Of a stretch of DNA of 64,000 bases, positions 33,135 through 40,826 are shown in pieces. The stretch lies in assembly GCF_035117555.1 (NCBI RefSeq), contig NZ_JAYKPK010000004.1, positions 248,001 through 312,000 of the forward strand, given 5' to 3'. Every line of letters starts with the position of its first letter. Position 1 is the stretch's first letter. The stretch comes from Yoonia sp035117555. Its GTDB lineage: Bacteria > Pseudomonadota > Alphaproteobacteria > Rhodobacterales > Rhodobacteraceae. The notes beneath the pieces were generated by a model. It did not search any database. It saw only the letters and a list, made by a program, of their open reading frames with translations, and was not told the DNA's origin. Position numbers and translations under genes: made by a program.

Positions 33135-33581
33135 ATGGTTTTTCGTTCACATATGGATATCGCCTTGGGCGAGGCGCGCGCCGCTGCCGACAGGGGCGAG
33201 GTGCCCGTCGGTGCCGTGATCATCCGCGACGGCCACGTCGTCGCGCAGGCCGGCAACCGCACGCGAGAGCTGAACGACCCCACCGCCCATGCCGAGATGT
33301 TGGCGATCCGCGCCGCCTGCGCCACCCTTGGGCAGGAACGGCTGACCGGCTGCGATCTCTATGTGACCTTAGAGCCTTGCCCGATGTGCGCCGCCGCGAT
33401 CAGCAATGCCCGCATCGCGCGGCTCTACTACGGTGCCGCTGACCCCAAATCGGGCGGCGTGGCGCAAGGCCCGCGCATCTACAGCCATCCGCAATGTCAT
33501 CACAGGCCCGAGGTTTATGACGGCATCCACGCCAGTGCCGCCGAACAGCTGTTACGCGATTTCTTTACGCATCGGCGCTAG
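33135..33581 (+). CDS. tadA: tRNA-specific adenosine deaminase
   Basis: Converts A34 of tRNA-Arg(ACG) to inosine, essential for reading CGN codons. The 148-residue zinc deaminase has HAEM (zinc His and catalytic Glu) near residue 54 and PCPMCAA near 84, with ARIARLYYGAADPKSGG typical of TadA. ATG 33135 (MVFRSHMDIAL) agrees with relatives; ATG 33153 is an alternative. It is divergent from rluB, an arrangement I recall from other Rhodobacteraceae. Confidence 0.95.
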   Translation: MVFRSHMDIALGEARAAADRGEVPVGAVIIRDGHVVAQAGNRTRELNDPTAHAEMLAIRAACATLGQERLTGCDLYVTLEPCPMCAAAISNARIARLYYGAADPKSGGVAQGPRIYSHPQCHHRPEVYDGIHASAAEQLLRDFFTHRR

Positions 33582-33584
33582 CTT

Positions 33585-33632
33585 CTGCATCTTCCGAGTA
33601 TAAATATCCCCGCCGGAGGCATAAGAGTTTTT
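33585..33632 (-). repeat. Dispersed intergenic element, copy c
   Basis: On the minus strand it reads AAAAACTCTTATGC, then CTCCGGCGGGGATATTT, then ATACTCGGAAGATGCAG. It shares both arms with copies a and b. Unlike most copies it lies between two codirectional genes (tadA and the ceramidase-like gene) and points against them. Confidence 0.7.
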
Positions 33633-33657
33633 CGCCCGATCACCGAAAGGCACACCC

Positions 33658-34311
33658 ATGGACTGGAACAGCCCCATCAACGCCTATTGCGAACGCCTGG
33701 ACCCCAGTTTCTGGTCCGAGCCGATCAATGCCATCACCAACCTCGCCTTCATCATTGCCGCCATCTGGGTCTGGCCGCGCAGCAAGGGCTTGCCACTGGC
33801 GCAGGCGCTGACCGCAATCCTGTTCATCATCGGCGTCGGCAGCTTCCTGTTCCACACTTTCGCCACGCCTTGGGCGGCGCTGATGGATGTGGCCCCCATC
33901 GGGGCTTTCATCCTGCTCTACCTTTTCGCCGTGCATCGCGACATCATCGGGCTGGGGTTCTGGAAGGCCTTGGCGGCAACAACCTTGTTCTTTCCTTTCG
34001 CCGCAATAGTCGTGCCGGTGATCAACTGGCTGCCGTTCGTCGGCATCTCGGGCTTCTATTGGACCGTTCCGATCCTGCTCACAGGCTACGGTCTGGCCCT
34101 GCACAACAAACCCGGCATCCGCCAGGGTTTCCTGACAGGTGCCGCCATCCTCGGCCTTTCGATCACCGCGCGGTCGCTGGATGAAACGCTGTGCAATGCC
34201 CTGCCCATCGGCACGCATTTCCTCTGGCATGTCCTGAACGGCGTGATGCTGGGTTACATGATCATTGTTTACTGCCGCCATATGCTTGCGGGTGGCGCAA
34301 GGGGGCGCTAA
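33658..34311 (+). CDS. Ceramidase domain membrane protein
   Basis: A 217-residue protein with seven hydrophobic segments matching the alkaline ceramidase family (CREST superfamily). The conserved N-terminal EPINAITNLAFIIAA, the GVGSFLFHTFATPWAALMDVAPI block (with the Ser/His/Asp that ligate zinc in the family) and the C-terminal HFLWHVLNG are present. Whether this bacterium has sphingolipids is unknown, so the actual amide-lipid substrate may differ. It is a single gene between tadA and gatC. Confidence 0.85.
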   Translation: MDWNSPINAYCERLDPSFWSEPINAITNLAFIIAAIWVWPRSKGLPLAQALTAILFIIGVGSFLFHTFATPWAALMDVAPIGAFILLYLFAVHRDIIGLGFWKALAATTLFFPFAAIVVPVINWLPFVGISGFYWTVPILLTGYGLALHNKPGIRQGFLTGAAILGLSITARSLDETLCNALPIGTHFLWHVLNGVMLGYMIIVYCRHMLAGGARGR

Positions 34312-34343
34312 ACGCAAACCGCAGATGAACCGGAGAAGCGCCC

Positions 34344-34631
34344 ATGTCGATTGATACCGAAACCGCCCGCCGCGTGGCGAAACTCGCCCGCATCGCCGTG
34401 CCGGAAGAGGCGCTGCCTGCGCTCGCGGGTGAATTCAACGCGATCCTTGGGTTCATCGAACAATTGAACGAAGTCGATGTGGATGGTGTGGAACCGATGA
34501 CATCCGTCACGCCGCAGCGCCTGAAACGCCGCGTTGATGTGGTGACGGATGGTAATCAACAGGCCGCCGTTCTGAAAAATGCGCCCGATGCGCGCGAAGG
34601 GTTTTTTGCCGTGCCAAAGGTGGTTGAATAA
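34344..34631 (+). CDS. gatC: Asp-tRNA(Asn)/Glu-tRNA(Gln) amidotransferase subunit C
   Basis: The 95-residue GatC stabilises the GatA-GatB interface in the amidotransferase that makes Gln-tRNA(Gln) and Asn-tRNA(Asn). Family motifs are RVAKLARIAVPEEAL, LGFIEQLNEVDVDGVEPM and APDAREGFFAVPKVVE. Its TAA shares a base with the gatA ATG. gatB is not in the window, which is usual for alphaproteobacteria where gatCA is separate. Confidence 0.96.
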   Translation: MSIDTETARRVAKLARIAVPEEALPALAGEFNAILGFIEQLNEVDVDGVEPMTSVTPQRLKRRVDVVTDGNQQAAVLKNAPDAREGFFAVPKVVE

Positions 34632-36112
34632 TGTCCGATCTGACCAAACTGACCATCGCCGGTGCCCGTGACGCCATGCGCAAAGGCGACACGACCAGCG
34701 CAGAGATCACCCAAGCCTGCCTGACCGCCATCGACGGTGCGGACGCCTTGAACGCTTTCGTGCATAAAACGCCCGAGATCGCGCTGGCGCAGGCACAGGC
34801 CGCTGATGCGCGGATCAAATCCGGCGATGCGCCCGCGATGTGCGGCATCCCTTTGGGGATCAAGGACCTGTTTTGCACCAAAGGCGTGCCGTCGCAGGCC
34901 GCGTCGCGCATTCTGGAAGGCTTCAAGCCGGAATACGAATCCACCGTCACCAGCCAATTGTTCGACGCCGGTGCGGTGATGCTGGGTAAGCTGAACATGG
35001 ACGAATTCGCCATGGGCTCGTCCAACGAAACCTCCGTCTATGGCAATGCGATCAATCCGTGGAAAGTCGATGACCGCGATTTGACCCCCGGCGGGTCATC
35101 CGGCGGGTCCGCCAGCGCTGTCGCCGCCGACCTTTGCCTTGCCGCGACCGGTACCGATACCGGCGGGTCGATCCGCCAGCCTGCCGCTTTCACCGGTATC
35201 ACCGGGCTGAAGCCCACCTATGGCCGCGTGTCGCGCTGGGGCGTTGTGGCGTTCGCCTCCTCGCTCGATCAGGCGGGGCCGATGACCAAGGACGTGCGCG
35301 ATGCCGCGATCATGTTGCAGGCGATGTGCGGGCATGACCCCAAGGACAGCACCAGCGCCGATCTTGCCGTGCCGGATTTCGAGGCTGCTTTGACCGGCGA
35401 TATCCGGGGCAAGACCATCGGTATCCCGCGAGAATATAGTCTGGACGGGATGCCCGCCGAGATTGCGAAACTCTGGGATGATGGCACCGCGATGCTGCGC
35501 GATGCAGGCGCAAAGATCGTTGATATCTCGCTGCCTCATACCAAATACGCGCTGCCTGCTTATTATGTGATCGCGCCCGCTGAGGCATCGTCGAACCTCG
35601 CGCGCTATGACGGTGTGCGTTTCGGCCACCGGGCGAAACTGAACGCAGGTGACGGCATCACCCAGATGTATGAAAACACCCGCGCCGAAGGCTTCGGGTC
35701 CGAGGTGCTGCGCCGCGTCATGGTCGGGACCTATGTGCTGTCGGCGGGTTTCTACGACGCCTATTACAACCGCGCGCGCAAGGTGCGGACATTGATCAAG
35801 AAAGACTTCGACGATGCTTTCGCCGCCGGTGTCGATGCGATCCTGACGCCTGCGACGCCGTCCGCTGCCTTTGGTATCGGCGAAATGGCGGATGCCGATC
35901 CGATCAAGATGTATCTCAACGATGTGTTCACGGTCACTGTGAACCTCGCCGGATTGCCCGGCATCGCGGTGCCGACCGGGCGCGATGCGCAGGGTCTGCC
36001 TTTGGGGCTGCAATTGATCGGCAGACCTTGGGAAGAAGCGGAATTGTTGAATGTTGCCTATAGCCTTGAAACCGCGGCTGGCTTTGTAGCCAAGCCTGCA
36101 AAGTGGTGGTAG
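34631..36112 (+). CDS. gatA: Asp-tRNA(Asn)/Glu-tRNA(Gln) amidotransferase subunit A
   Basis: The glutaminase subunit, 493 residues, of the amidase-signature family. The Ser-cis-Ser-Lys triad is visible as Lys78 (GIKDLFCTKG), Ser156 (GGSSGGSA) and nucleophile Ser180 (TDTGGSIRQPAAF). Further blocks are GLKPTYGRVSRWGVVAFASSLDQ and the C-terminal VNLAGLPGIAVPTG. It supplies ammonia for transamidation of Glu-tRNA(Gln). It starts one base inside the gatC stop. Confidence 0.97.
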   Translation: MSDLTKLTIAGARDAMRKGDTTSAEITQACLTAIDGADALNAFVHKTPEIALAQAQAADARIKSGDAPAMCGIPLGIKDLFCTKGVPSQAASRILEGFKPEYESTVTSQLFDAGAVMLGKLNMDEFAMGSSNETSVYGNAINPWKVDDRDLTPGGSSGGSASAVAADLCLAATGTDTGGSIRQPAAFTGITGLKPTYGRVSRWGVVAFASSLDQAGPMTKDVRDAAIMLQAMCGHDPKDSTSADLAVPDFEAALTGDIRGKTIGIPREYSLDGMPAEIAKLWDDGTAMLRDAGAKIVDISLPHTKYALPAYYVIAPAEASSNLARYDGVRFGHRAKLNAGDGITQMYENTRAEGFGSEVLRRVMVGTYVLSAGFYDAYYNRARKVRTLIKKDFDDAFAAGVDAILTPATPSAAFGIGEMADADPIKMYLNDVFTVTVNLAGLPGIAVPTGRDAQGLPLGLQLIGRPWEEAELLNVAYSLETAAGFVAKPAKWW

Positions 36113-36153
36113 TTTCCACTAAAATGAATGTCAGTCAGATGGATAAGCTGCGA

Positions 36154-36843
36154 ATGAAAAATAGGCTGATGATATTGGTGGGTGCGCTCGCCCTTGCGGC
36201 TTGCGCGCCGAATTATGGCAATCAGCCGCGCGGGGTCGGATTCGACGACCGCTCGTCCTTTGAGATTGAGCGCGCCCGGCGTGAGGCCGCTTTGGCTGGC
36301 AATGCCAACACCTTCACCCCGCCGCCGATGGTGCAATCGGGCCCGATTGGCGGCGCGATCCCGGCCAGCGATCTGGCCGCTGCAGGGATCGGCGGCAGCG
36401 GGGCGATGACGCAGCCGATGGGTGCCGCCCCCGCACCTGTCCGCAGCAATACCGGCATTTCCGATGAACAAAGCTTTGACGCGGTGTCCGAGCGGGAAAC
36501 CATCGAAAGCGATGCGCAACGCCGCGCCGCAGCAATTGCGGCACAAGAGCAGATTGCGCCGCAGCCTTTGCCGCAGCGCCCGGTCGATACTGGCCCCAAT
36601 ATCGTCGAATATGCCCTGAACGCCCCCAATGTGCGCGGGCAGGAATGGTATAGCCGGTCCTTGCTGTCCGGAGAGCGGCGGTTCCAGCGCAATTGCGCCG
36701 CCTATGCCACCGCCGATGACGCACAGCGCGATTTTCTCGCACGCGGCGGGCCAGAGCGTGACCGTCTGGGTATCGACCCTGATGGCGACGGCTTCGCCTG
36801 CGGCTGGGATCCAGCCCCTTATCAACGGGCCGTGCGCAACTGA
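36154..36843 (+). CDS. Lipoprotein with excalibur calcium-binding motif
   Basis: A 229-residue lipoprotein (signal MKNRLMILVGALALAAC) with a low-complexity Pro/Ala/Gln middle and a C-terminal domain ending in DPDGDGFACGWDP, the excalibur motif that binds calcium in an EF-hand-like loop; CAAYATADDAQRDFLARGGPERD precedes it. The same ending is typical of Rhodobacteraceae excalibur lipoproteins. The upstream ATGs (36124, 36139) would spoil the signal peptide. It directly precedes the cell-wall amidase, which suggests an envelope role. Confidence 0.82.
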   Translation: MKNRLMILVGALALAACAPNYGNQPRGVGFDDRSSFEIERARREAALAGNANTFTPPPMVQSGPIGGAIPASDLAAAGIGGSGAMTQPMGAAPAPVRSNTGISDEQSFDAVSERETIESDAQRRAAAIAAQEQIAPQPLPQRPVDTGPNIVEYALNAPNVRGQEWYSRSLLSGERRFQRNCAAYATADDAQRDFLARGGPERDRLGIDPDGDGFACGWDPAPYQRAVRN

Positions 36844-36845
36844 TC

Positions 36846-37520
36846 CTGACAACACGACCTTCGCCGAACCACGGGCCGCGCCGCAATGACGCGCGGCCTG
36901 ATATGGTGGTGATCCATTATACCGCGATGGCCTCGGCACAGGCCGCCTGTGACACTTTGTGCAACCCTGTCAAACAAGTCTCTGCCCATTATGTCATCGC
37001 TGAAGATGGCAGCGTTACAGCATTGGTGCCTGAAGACCTGCGCGCATGGCATGCAGGTGTCGGGCGCTGGGGATCTGTGACCGATGTGAACAGCCATTCC
37101 ATCGGGATTGAGCTGGCCAATAACGGCACCAGCCCCTTTGCCGCCCCTTTGATGGACACGCTCTGCGATTTGCTGGCGGGGATCATGGACCGTTGGGATA
37201 TCCGCCCGGAACGGGTGATCGGCCATTCCGATATGGCACCGGGGCGCAAGATCGATCCGGGTCCGCGCTTTGACTGGCGCAGGCTGGCGTTGCAGGGGCT
37301 TTCCGTCTGGCCAGAAACGGGTGAGGCTGACCCGGACGATTTCGCCACGATGATGCGCGCCTTCGGCTATACCGCCACCGATGATCCCGATCTGCTGCTG
37401 GACATCTTCCGCCTGCGGTTCCGTCCTTGGGCGCAGGGACCGCTGGATCGCACCGACGCAGGGCTGATCAGCGACCTTGCCCGCCGTTTCCCCGTTGACG
37501 GCGGCCCGCCCGCGGCCTAA
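36846..37520 (+). CDS. N-acetylmuramoyl-L-alanine amidase (AmpD-like)
   Basis: A zinc amidase that cuts the MurNAc-L-Ala bond of peptidoglycan fragments. Zinc-ligand motifs are VIHYTAM, SHSIGIEL and IGHSDMAPGRKIDPGP; the C-terminal part is a small helical domain. The first ATG is 36903, but the frame stays open upstream and encodes RPSPNHGPRRNDARPD, the segment that begins this family, with no ATG, GTG or TTG before it. The CTG at 36846 (giving MTTRPSPNHGPRR) is therefore the most likely start; CTG 36840 overlapping the previous stop is another. It has no signal peptide. Confidence 0.85.
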   Translation: MTTRPSPNHGPRRNDARPDMVVIHYTAMASAQAACDTLCNPVKQVSAHYVIAEDGSVTALVPEDLRAWHAGVGRWGSVTDVNSHSIGIELANNGTSPFAAPLMDTLCDLLAGIMDRWDIRPERVIGHSDMAPGRKIDPGPRFDWRRLALQGLSVWPETGEADPDDFATMMRAFGYTATDDPDLLLDIFRLRFRPWAQGPLDRTDAGLISDLARRFPVDGGPPAA

Positions 37521-37528
37521 CCCCAGTT

Positions 37529-37927
37529 CTGCGCGGATGGCTGGATGGCTGCGGGCCTGTCATGGGTTCGAGGAAAGTCCGGACTCCACAAAGCACGGTG
37601 CCGGGTAACGCCCGGCGGGGGCAACCCCAGGGAAAGCGCCACAGAGAACAGACTACCCTCTACACGGGGGAAAAGGTGAAACGGTGGGGTAAGAGCCCAC
37701 CGCGCGATGGGCAACCAGAGCGGCAAGGCAAGCCCCACCGGGAGCAATGCCAAATAGGGACCGCGTGCGGTGTTGATCCTGCAAAGGATATCAGCCGCAG
37801 GGAGGCTCGAACCCGAGCGGTCCGGGTTGGCAGCTAGAGGGCGTCTGGCAACAGGCGCTCCAGATGAATGGTCATCCAGGGTGGTTCGCCACCTGGACAG
37901 AATCCGGCTTATAGGCCATCCGCGCAA
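37529..37927 (+). ncRNA. rnpB: RNase P RNA, type A
   Basis: The catalytic RNA that removes 5' leaders from tRNA precursors. The ends pair as helix P1 (GCGCGGATGGC at 37531-37541 with GCCATCCGCGC at 37915-37925). Conserved core blocks are GAGGAAAGTCCGGACTCCAC (CR I) near 37570, CACAGAGAACAGACTACC near 37640, GTAAGAGCCCACCG near 37690, and the 3' block CAGATGAATGGTCATCC through ACAGAATCCGGCTTATAGG. The layout is the alphaproteobacterial form of type A. The open reading frames crossing it on both strands are chance. Confidence 0.96.
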
Positions 37928-38011
37928 ATGAACCAGGGCCCGCACTGACTGATTGCACTGCGCCCGCGCGAGCTTTAGCTGTTGTGGCGACAACAGCGCA
38001 AAGGCAGCATT

Positions 38012-38662
38012 ATGGGCGAATATCACCTCAAAGCGGACCACATCATCGCGGATGAACAATCCTTGCGTGCCTTGTTTCCACCTGTTCATGCGCTGGCCAA
38101 GCTCAAAAGCCTGCCTGCGCTGGATGATCACGCACGTGCCTTCATCCGGCGCGCGCCGTTTGTCTGTATTGGGACTCAGGGCGCTGACGGCACCGCTGAT
38201 GTCAGTCCGCGCGGTGACCCGGCGGGTTTCGTCGCGGTGCTGGATGATCAGACGCTGGCGATCCCGGACCGGCCGGGGAACAACCGGCTGGATAGTTTGT
38301 CCAATATTATTGCCAACCCGCATGTCGGGCTGCTGTTCATGATCCCCGGCTTTGACGAGACGTTGCGGGTCAATGGACTGGCGGCCCTTGTCACCGACCC
38401 TGATGTGCTCGATCAATTACGCGTGCATGACCGCGCGCCCCGGCTGGCGATCGTTATCCGCGTGAATGAGGTATTCCTGCATTGCGCCAAGGCGTTCCGT
38501 CGCTCGCGCCTTTGGGACCCTGCGGCGCATCAGGACCGGGCAGAGATGCCGTCACTGATGCAGATCCTGCTCGACCAGACCATCGGCGCGCCGCAGGACG
38601 CGGGTGAGATGCGCAAATTGGATGATAATCTGGAACAGGGGTATAAGGATTCGATGTATTGA
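38012..38662 (+). CDS. Pyridoxamine 5'-phosphate oxidase family protein
   Basis: A 216-residue flavin-binding split-barrel protein of the MSMEG_1061/DR_2398-like PPOX group. Marker blocks are FIRRAPFVCIGTQGADGTADVSPRGDPAGFV and LAIPDRPGNNRLDSLSNIIANPHVGLLFMIPG, then CAKAFRRSRLWDP. Such proteins bind FMN or F420 and reduce unknown substrates. ATG 38012 lies after AAAGGCAG; the 37982 start adds ten unlikely residues. It is monocistronic, downstream of rnpB, and ends before a hairpin cluster. Confidence 0.88.
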   Translation: MGEYHLKADHIIADEQSLRALFPPVHALAKLKSLPALDDHARAFIRRAPFVCIGTQGADGTADVSPRGDPAGFVAVLDDQTLAIPDRPGNNRLDSLSNIIANPHVGLLFMIPGFDETLRVNGLAALVTDPDVLDQLRVHDRAPRLAIVIRVNEVFLHCAKAFRRSRLWDPAAHQDRAEMPSLMQILLDQTIGAPQDAGEMRKLDDNLEQGYKDSMY

Positions 38663-38669
38663 GGCAGGC

Positions 38670-38749
38670 GGCGGGCTGAAAGCCCGCCCTACGGCGCTGC
38701 GTAGGTCGGGGTTCACCCCGACTTCCGGCACGGCGGGGTAAACCCCGCC
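38670..38749. repeat. Three consecutive GC-rich hairpins
   Basis: Perfect stems at 38670-38688 (GGCGGGCT/AGCCCGCC type), 38705-38722 (GTCGGGGT/ACCCCGAC) and 38732-38749 (GGCGGGGT/ACCCCGCC) fill the gap between the convergent PPOX and CDF genes. They look like REP-type palindromic units and may also end transcription. A related unit is at 40340-40357. Confidence 0.7.
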
Positions 38750-38755
38750 CTCCGA

Positions 38756-39700
38756 TCACGCACCGCAACCAATCAGCGTCGTGCCATGCTGTGCCTCATC
38801 CGCCCTTTCGCAATCCAGCGAGGCATGGGCGATCCCGAAGCTTTGGCGCAGCATCGTCTTGATCTCGGCCTTGATGGTCGCGTAATTGTCCCATTCCGCC
38901 GCAGTCACAACCACATGGCAATCCAGCGCCGGGCTGTTCTCCTGCATCTGCCACAGATGCACGTGATGGACATCCGCCACCCCCGGCACCGCGCGCAATG
39001 CAGCGATCACTTCGCTGCTGTCGATCCCGTCCGGCGCGCCCAGCATCAGGGTGCGGATCGGCTTGCCGATCTCGGCAAAGGACAGCCACAGGATATAGAC
39101 CGCGATCCCGATGGTGATCACCGGATCGACCCAGCGCATGTCGTATAGGATGATCAGCGTGCCGCCCACCATCACCGCGACGGACCCGAGCGCATCGGAC
39201 AGGTTATGCAGAAACAAGGCGCGCATATTGACGCTGCCCTTCTGCATCGACCAGATCAGCAAAGCCGTCAGCGCGTCGATGATCAGGGCCACGCCCGCGA
39301 CGATGACGACGATCCAGCCACCGACCTCTGGCGGGTCGATCAGGCGCATCCCGCCTTCATAGACCAAAAACAACCCGATCAGGATCAGTGTGGTGTAATT
39401 GATGAGTGCGGCCACCACCTCGACCCGCGCATAACCGAATGTCATGCGGTCATCGGCGGGGCGGCGGGCAATCTTGCGCGCGCCAAAGGCAATGACCAGC
39501 GCGGCCATATCGGACAGGTTGTGCAAGGCGTCAGCGATCAGCGCCAGACTGCCCGACATGATCCCGCCCGCGATCTGCGCGATGGTCAGTAGCCCATTGG
39601 CCCAGATCGCGAGCGATACGCGGCGATCACCCGAGGCCGGGTCCAGATGAGCGTGGCCATGGCCGTGATCGTGACTATGGCCGTGATGATCATGCGGCAT
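38756..39700 (-). CDS. Cation diffusion facilitator (Zn/Cd/Co exporter)
   Basis: A 314-residue inner-membrane proton/metal antiporter of the CzcD/ZitB type with six transmembrane helices. Both metal-site motifs HNLSD are present (helix 2 near residue 60, helix 5 near 165). The N terminus is His-rich (HDHHGHSHDHGHGHAH), and the cytoplasmic C-terminal domain (from about residue 210) carries VHHVHLWQM typical of the family. It lies downstream of a MerR gene and has a MerR-type promoter immediately upstream, so metal-induced export is expected. Confidence 0.93.
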   Translation of the reverse strand: MPHDHHGHSHDHGHGHAHLDPASGDRRVSLAIWANGLLTIAQIAGGIMSGSLALIADALHNLSDMAALVIAFGARKIARRPADDRMTFGYARVEVVAALINYTTLILIGLFLVYEGGMRLIDPPEVGGWIVVIVAGVALIIDALTALLIWSMQKGSVNMRALFLHNLSDALGSVAVMVGGTLIILYDMRWVDPVITIGIAVYILWLSFAEIGKPIRTLMLGAPDGIDSSEVIAALRAVPGVADVHHVHLWQMQENSPALDCHVVVTAAEWDNYATIKAEIKTMLRQSFGIAHASLDCERADEAQHGTTLIGCGA

Positions 39701-39787
39701 GGGGCACCTCCGCTGTGTCAGCTGTAAGAGCAGAGGGGAGGGGGGAGAGTAGGTTCAACATTTTATCCTCGAATCAGTACGAGGATC

Positions 39788-39818
39788 TGTATAATTGCTA
39801 CAGTGACTATAGCTTCAA
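39788..39818 (-). promoter_or_regulatory. MerR-type promoter of the CDF exporter gene
   Basis: On the minus strand TTGAAG (-35) and TATACA (-10) are separated by 19 bases, the long spacer typical of MerR-activated promoters. The dyad GCTATAGT-C-ACTGTAGC (39797-39813) fills the spacer, with one mismatch between the arms. Confidence 0.82.
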
Positions 39819-39823
39819 GCGGT

Positions 39824-40252
39824 TTATGCGCCGATCTGCTGATGATCGGTCAGACATTCCGCATGATCGCGCAACACCTCCAGCACCCGGCATTCGGCGC
39901 TGTGCCCGCCTTTGCATTCATGCACCATCCGCGCGAGTTCTGTCCGCAGCGCGTCAAGCCGCACCATGCGCTGTTCGACCTGCCGCAATTGCCGGGCCGC
40001 GATGGCATCCGCATCGGCACAGGGCCGGTTGGGATGATCCGACAGGTCCAGCAATTCGCGGATCGCCTCCAGCGCAAAGCCCAGTTGCCGTGCATGCCGG
40101 ATAAAGGCCAGCCGGTCGAGCTGCGCCAGATCATATCGCCGCTGCCCGCCCGCGCTGCGGCCCGGTTCCGGCATCAGCCCGATTTGTTCGTAATAGCGGA
40201 TCGTCTGGACCTTTGTGCCGGTCCGTTTGGCCAGTGATCCGATGGTCAGCAA
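39824..40252 (-). CDS. MerR family metal-responsive regulator
   Basis: A 142-residue MerR protein: helix-turn-helix LTIGSLAKRTGTKVQTIRYYEQIGLMP, then the dimerisation helix and a metal-binding loop. Cys78, Cys113, His117 and Cys121 fall close to the ZntR zinc ligands, pointing to Zn, Cd or Pb rather than Cu(I). It is codirectional with and upstream of the CDF gene and probably twists its 19-bp-spacer promoter into the active form when metal binds. Confidence 0.9.
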   Translation of the reverse strand: MLTIGSLAKRTGTKVQTIRYYEQIGLMPEPGRSAGGQRRYDLAQLDRLAFIRHARQLGFALEAIRELLDLSDHPNRPCADADAIAARQLRQVEQRMVRLDALRTELARMVHECKGGHSAECRVLEVLRDHAECLTDHQQIGA

Positions 40253-40326
40253 GGCGGTCTCCTGTCAAAGCTACAACGATTTTAGCATTGGCGGTTTATG
40301 CGGGCAAGCCGGTCGTTTTGTCGAAT

Positions 40327-40365
40327 ACCTGTCAGTAAAGGCGGGCTGACGCCCGCCCGACAGGT
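40327..40365. repeat. Nested palindrome with REP-like core
   Basis: An inner stem GGCGGGC/GCCCGCC (40340-40357) sits inside an outer stem ACCTGTC/GACAGGT (40327-40333 with 40359-40365). The core matches the hairpin at 38670-38688. It lies between the divergent MerR and rpmG genes. Confidence 0.6.
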
Positions 40366-40415
40366 GCCGGATGTCAGTGACCTGCAACTTCGCCGCAACA
40401 ATTCCCCCTTTGCGG

Positions 40416-40443
40416 TTGACTCGGGGCTGCTTCGCGGTAAAAG
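40416..40443 (+). promoter_or_regulatory. Putative rpmG promoter
   Basis: TTGACT (40416-40421) and TAAAAG (40438-40443) are spaced 16 bases apart, 56 bases upstream of the rpmG ATG. Pattern match only. Confidence 0.4.
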
Positions 40444-40498
40444 GCAGCTTCAACGATATCACCGTGGGCCCAGCCCCGCGAAGCCGGAGAAGTGAAAC

Positions 40499-40666
40499 AT
40501 GGCGAAGCCAACCACGATCAAAATCCGCCTGAACTCCACCGCGGGGACCGGGCATTTCTACGTGACCAAGAAAAACGCACGCACAATGACCGAAAAAATG
40601 GCGATCAAGAAATATGATCCCGTTGTGCGCAAGCATGTCGAATATAAGGAAGGCAAGATCAAGTAA
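40499..40666 (+). CDS. rpmG: 50S ribosomal protein L33
   Basis: A 55-residue L33 of the cysteine-free, zinc-independent type: MAKPTTIKIRLNSTAGTGHF, then TKKNARTM and KYDPVVRKHVEYKEGKIK. ATG 40499 has GGAGAAG upstream. The gene is monocistronic and ends before a strong terminator. Confidence 0.97.
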   Translation: MAKPTTIKIRLNSTAGTGHFYVTKKNARTMTEKMAIKKYDPVVRKHVEYKEGKIK

Positions 40667-40693
40667 GTGATCTTGACCCTTTCCAGGACAGTG

Positions 40694-40721
40694 AAAAGGC
40701 CGCGCATCAGCGCGGCCTTTT
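40694..40721 (+). terminator. Rho-independent terminator of rpmG
   Basis: AAAAGGCCGCGC and GCGCGGCCTTTT form a perfect 12-bp stem with a 4-base ATCA loop, ending in TTTT. Confidence 0.92.
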
Positions 40722-40771
40722 GCGTTTGTGGGGGTGGCTCTTCGCAACACTCAAGCCGCTGGTTTAGGCAA

Positions 40772-40803
40772 TAAAAAAGGGGCCGGTGTTGCCACCAGCC
40801 CCC
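40772..40803 (-). terminator. Terminator of the Bax-inhibitor-1 gene
   Basis: On the minus strand GGGGCTGGTG, a short loop and CACCGGCCCC form a stem with one mismatch, followed by TTTTTTAT. It lies 24 bases past the stop codon of the gene at 40827-41564. Confidence 0.88.
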
Positions 40804-40826
40804 TATTCCTATCGGTCAGAGAGATC

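Noticed and set aside
37517..38416. Minus-strand 299-codon frame across rnpB
   Set aside because: The region is RNase P RNA plus the antisense of the PPOX gene.
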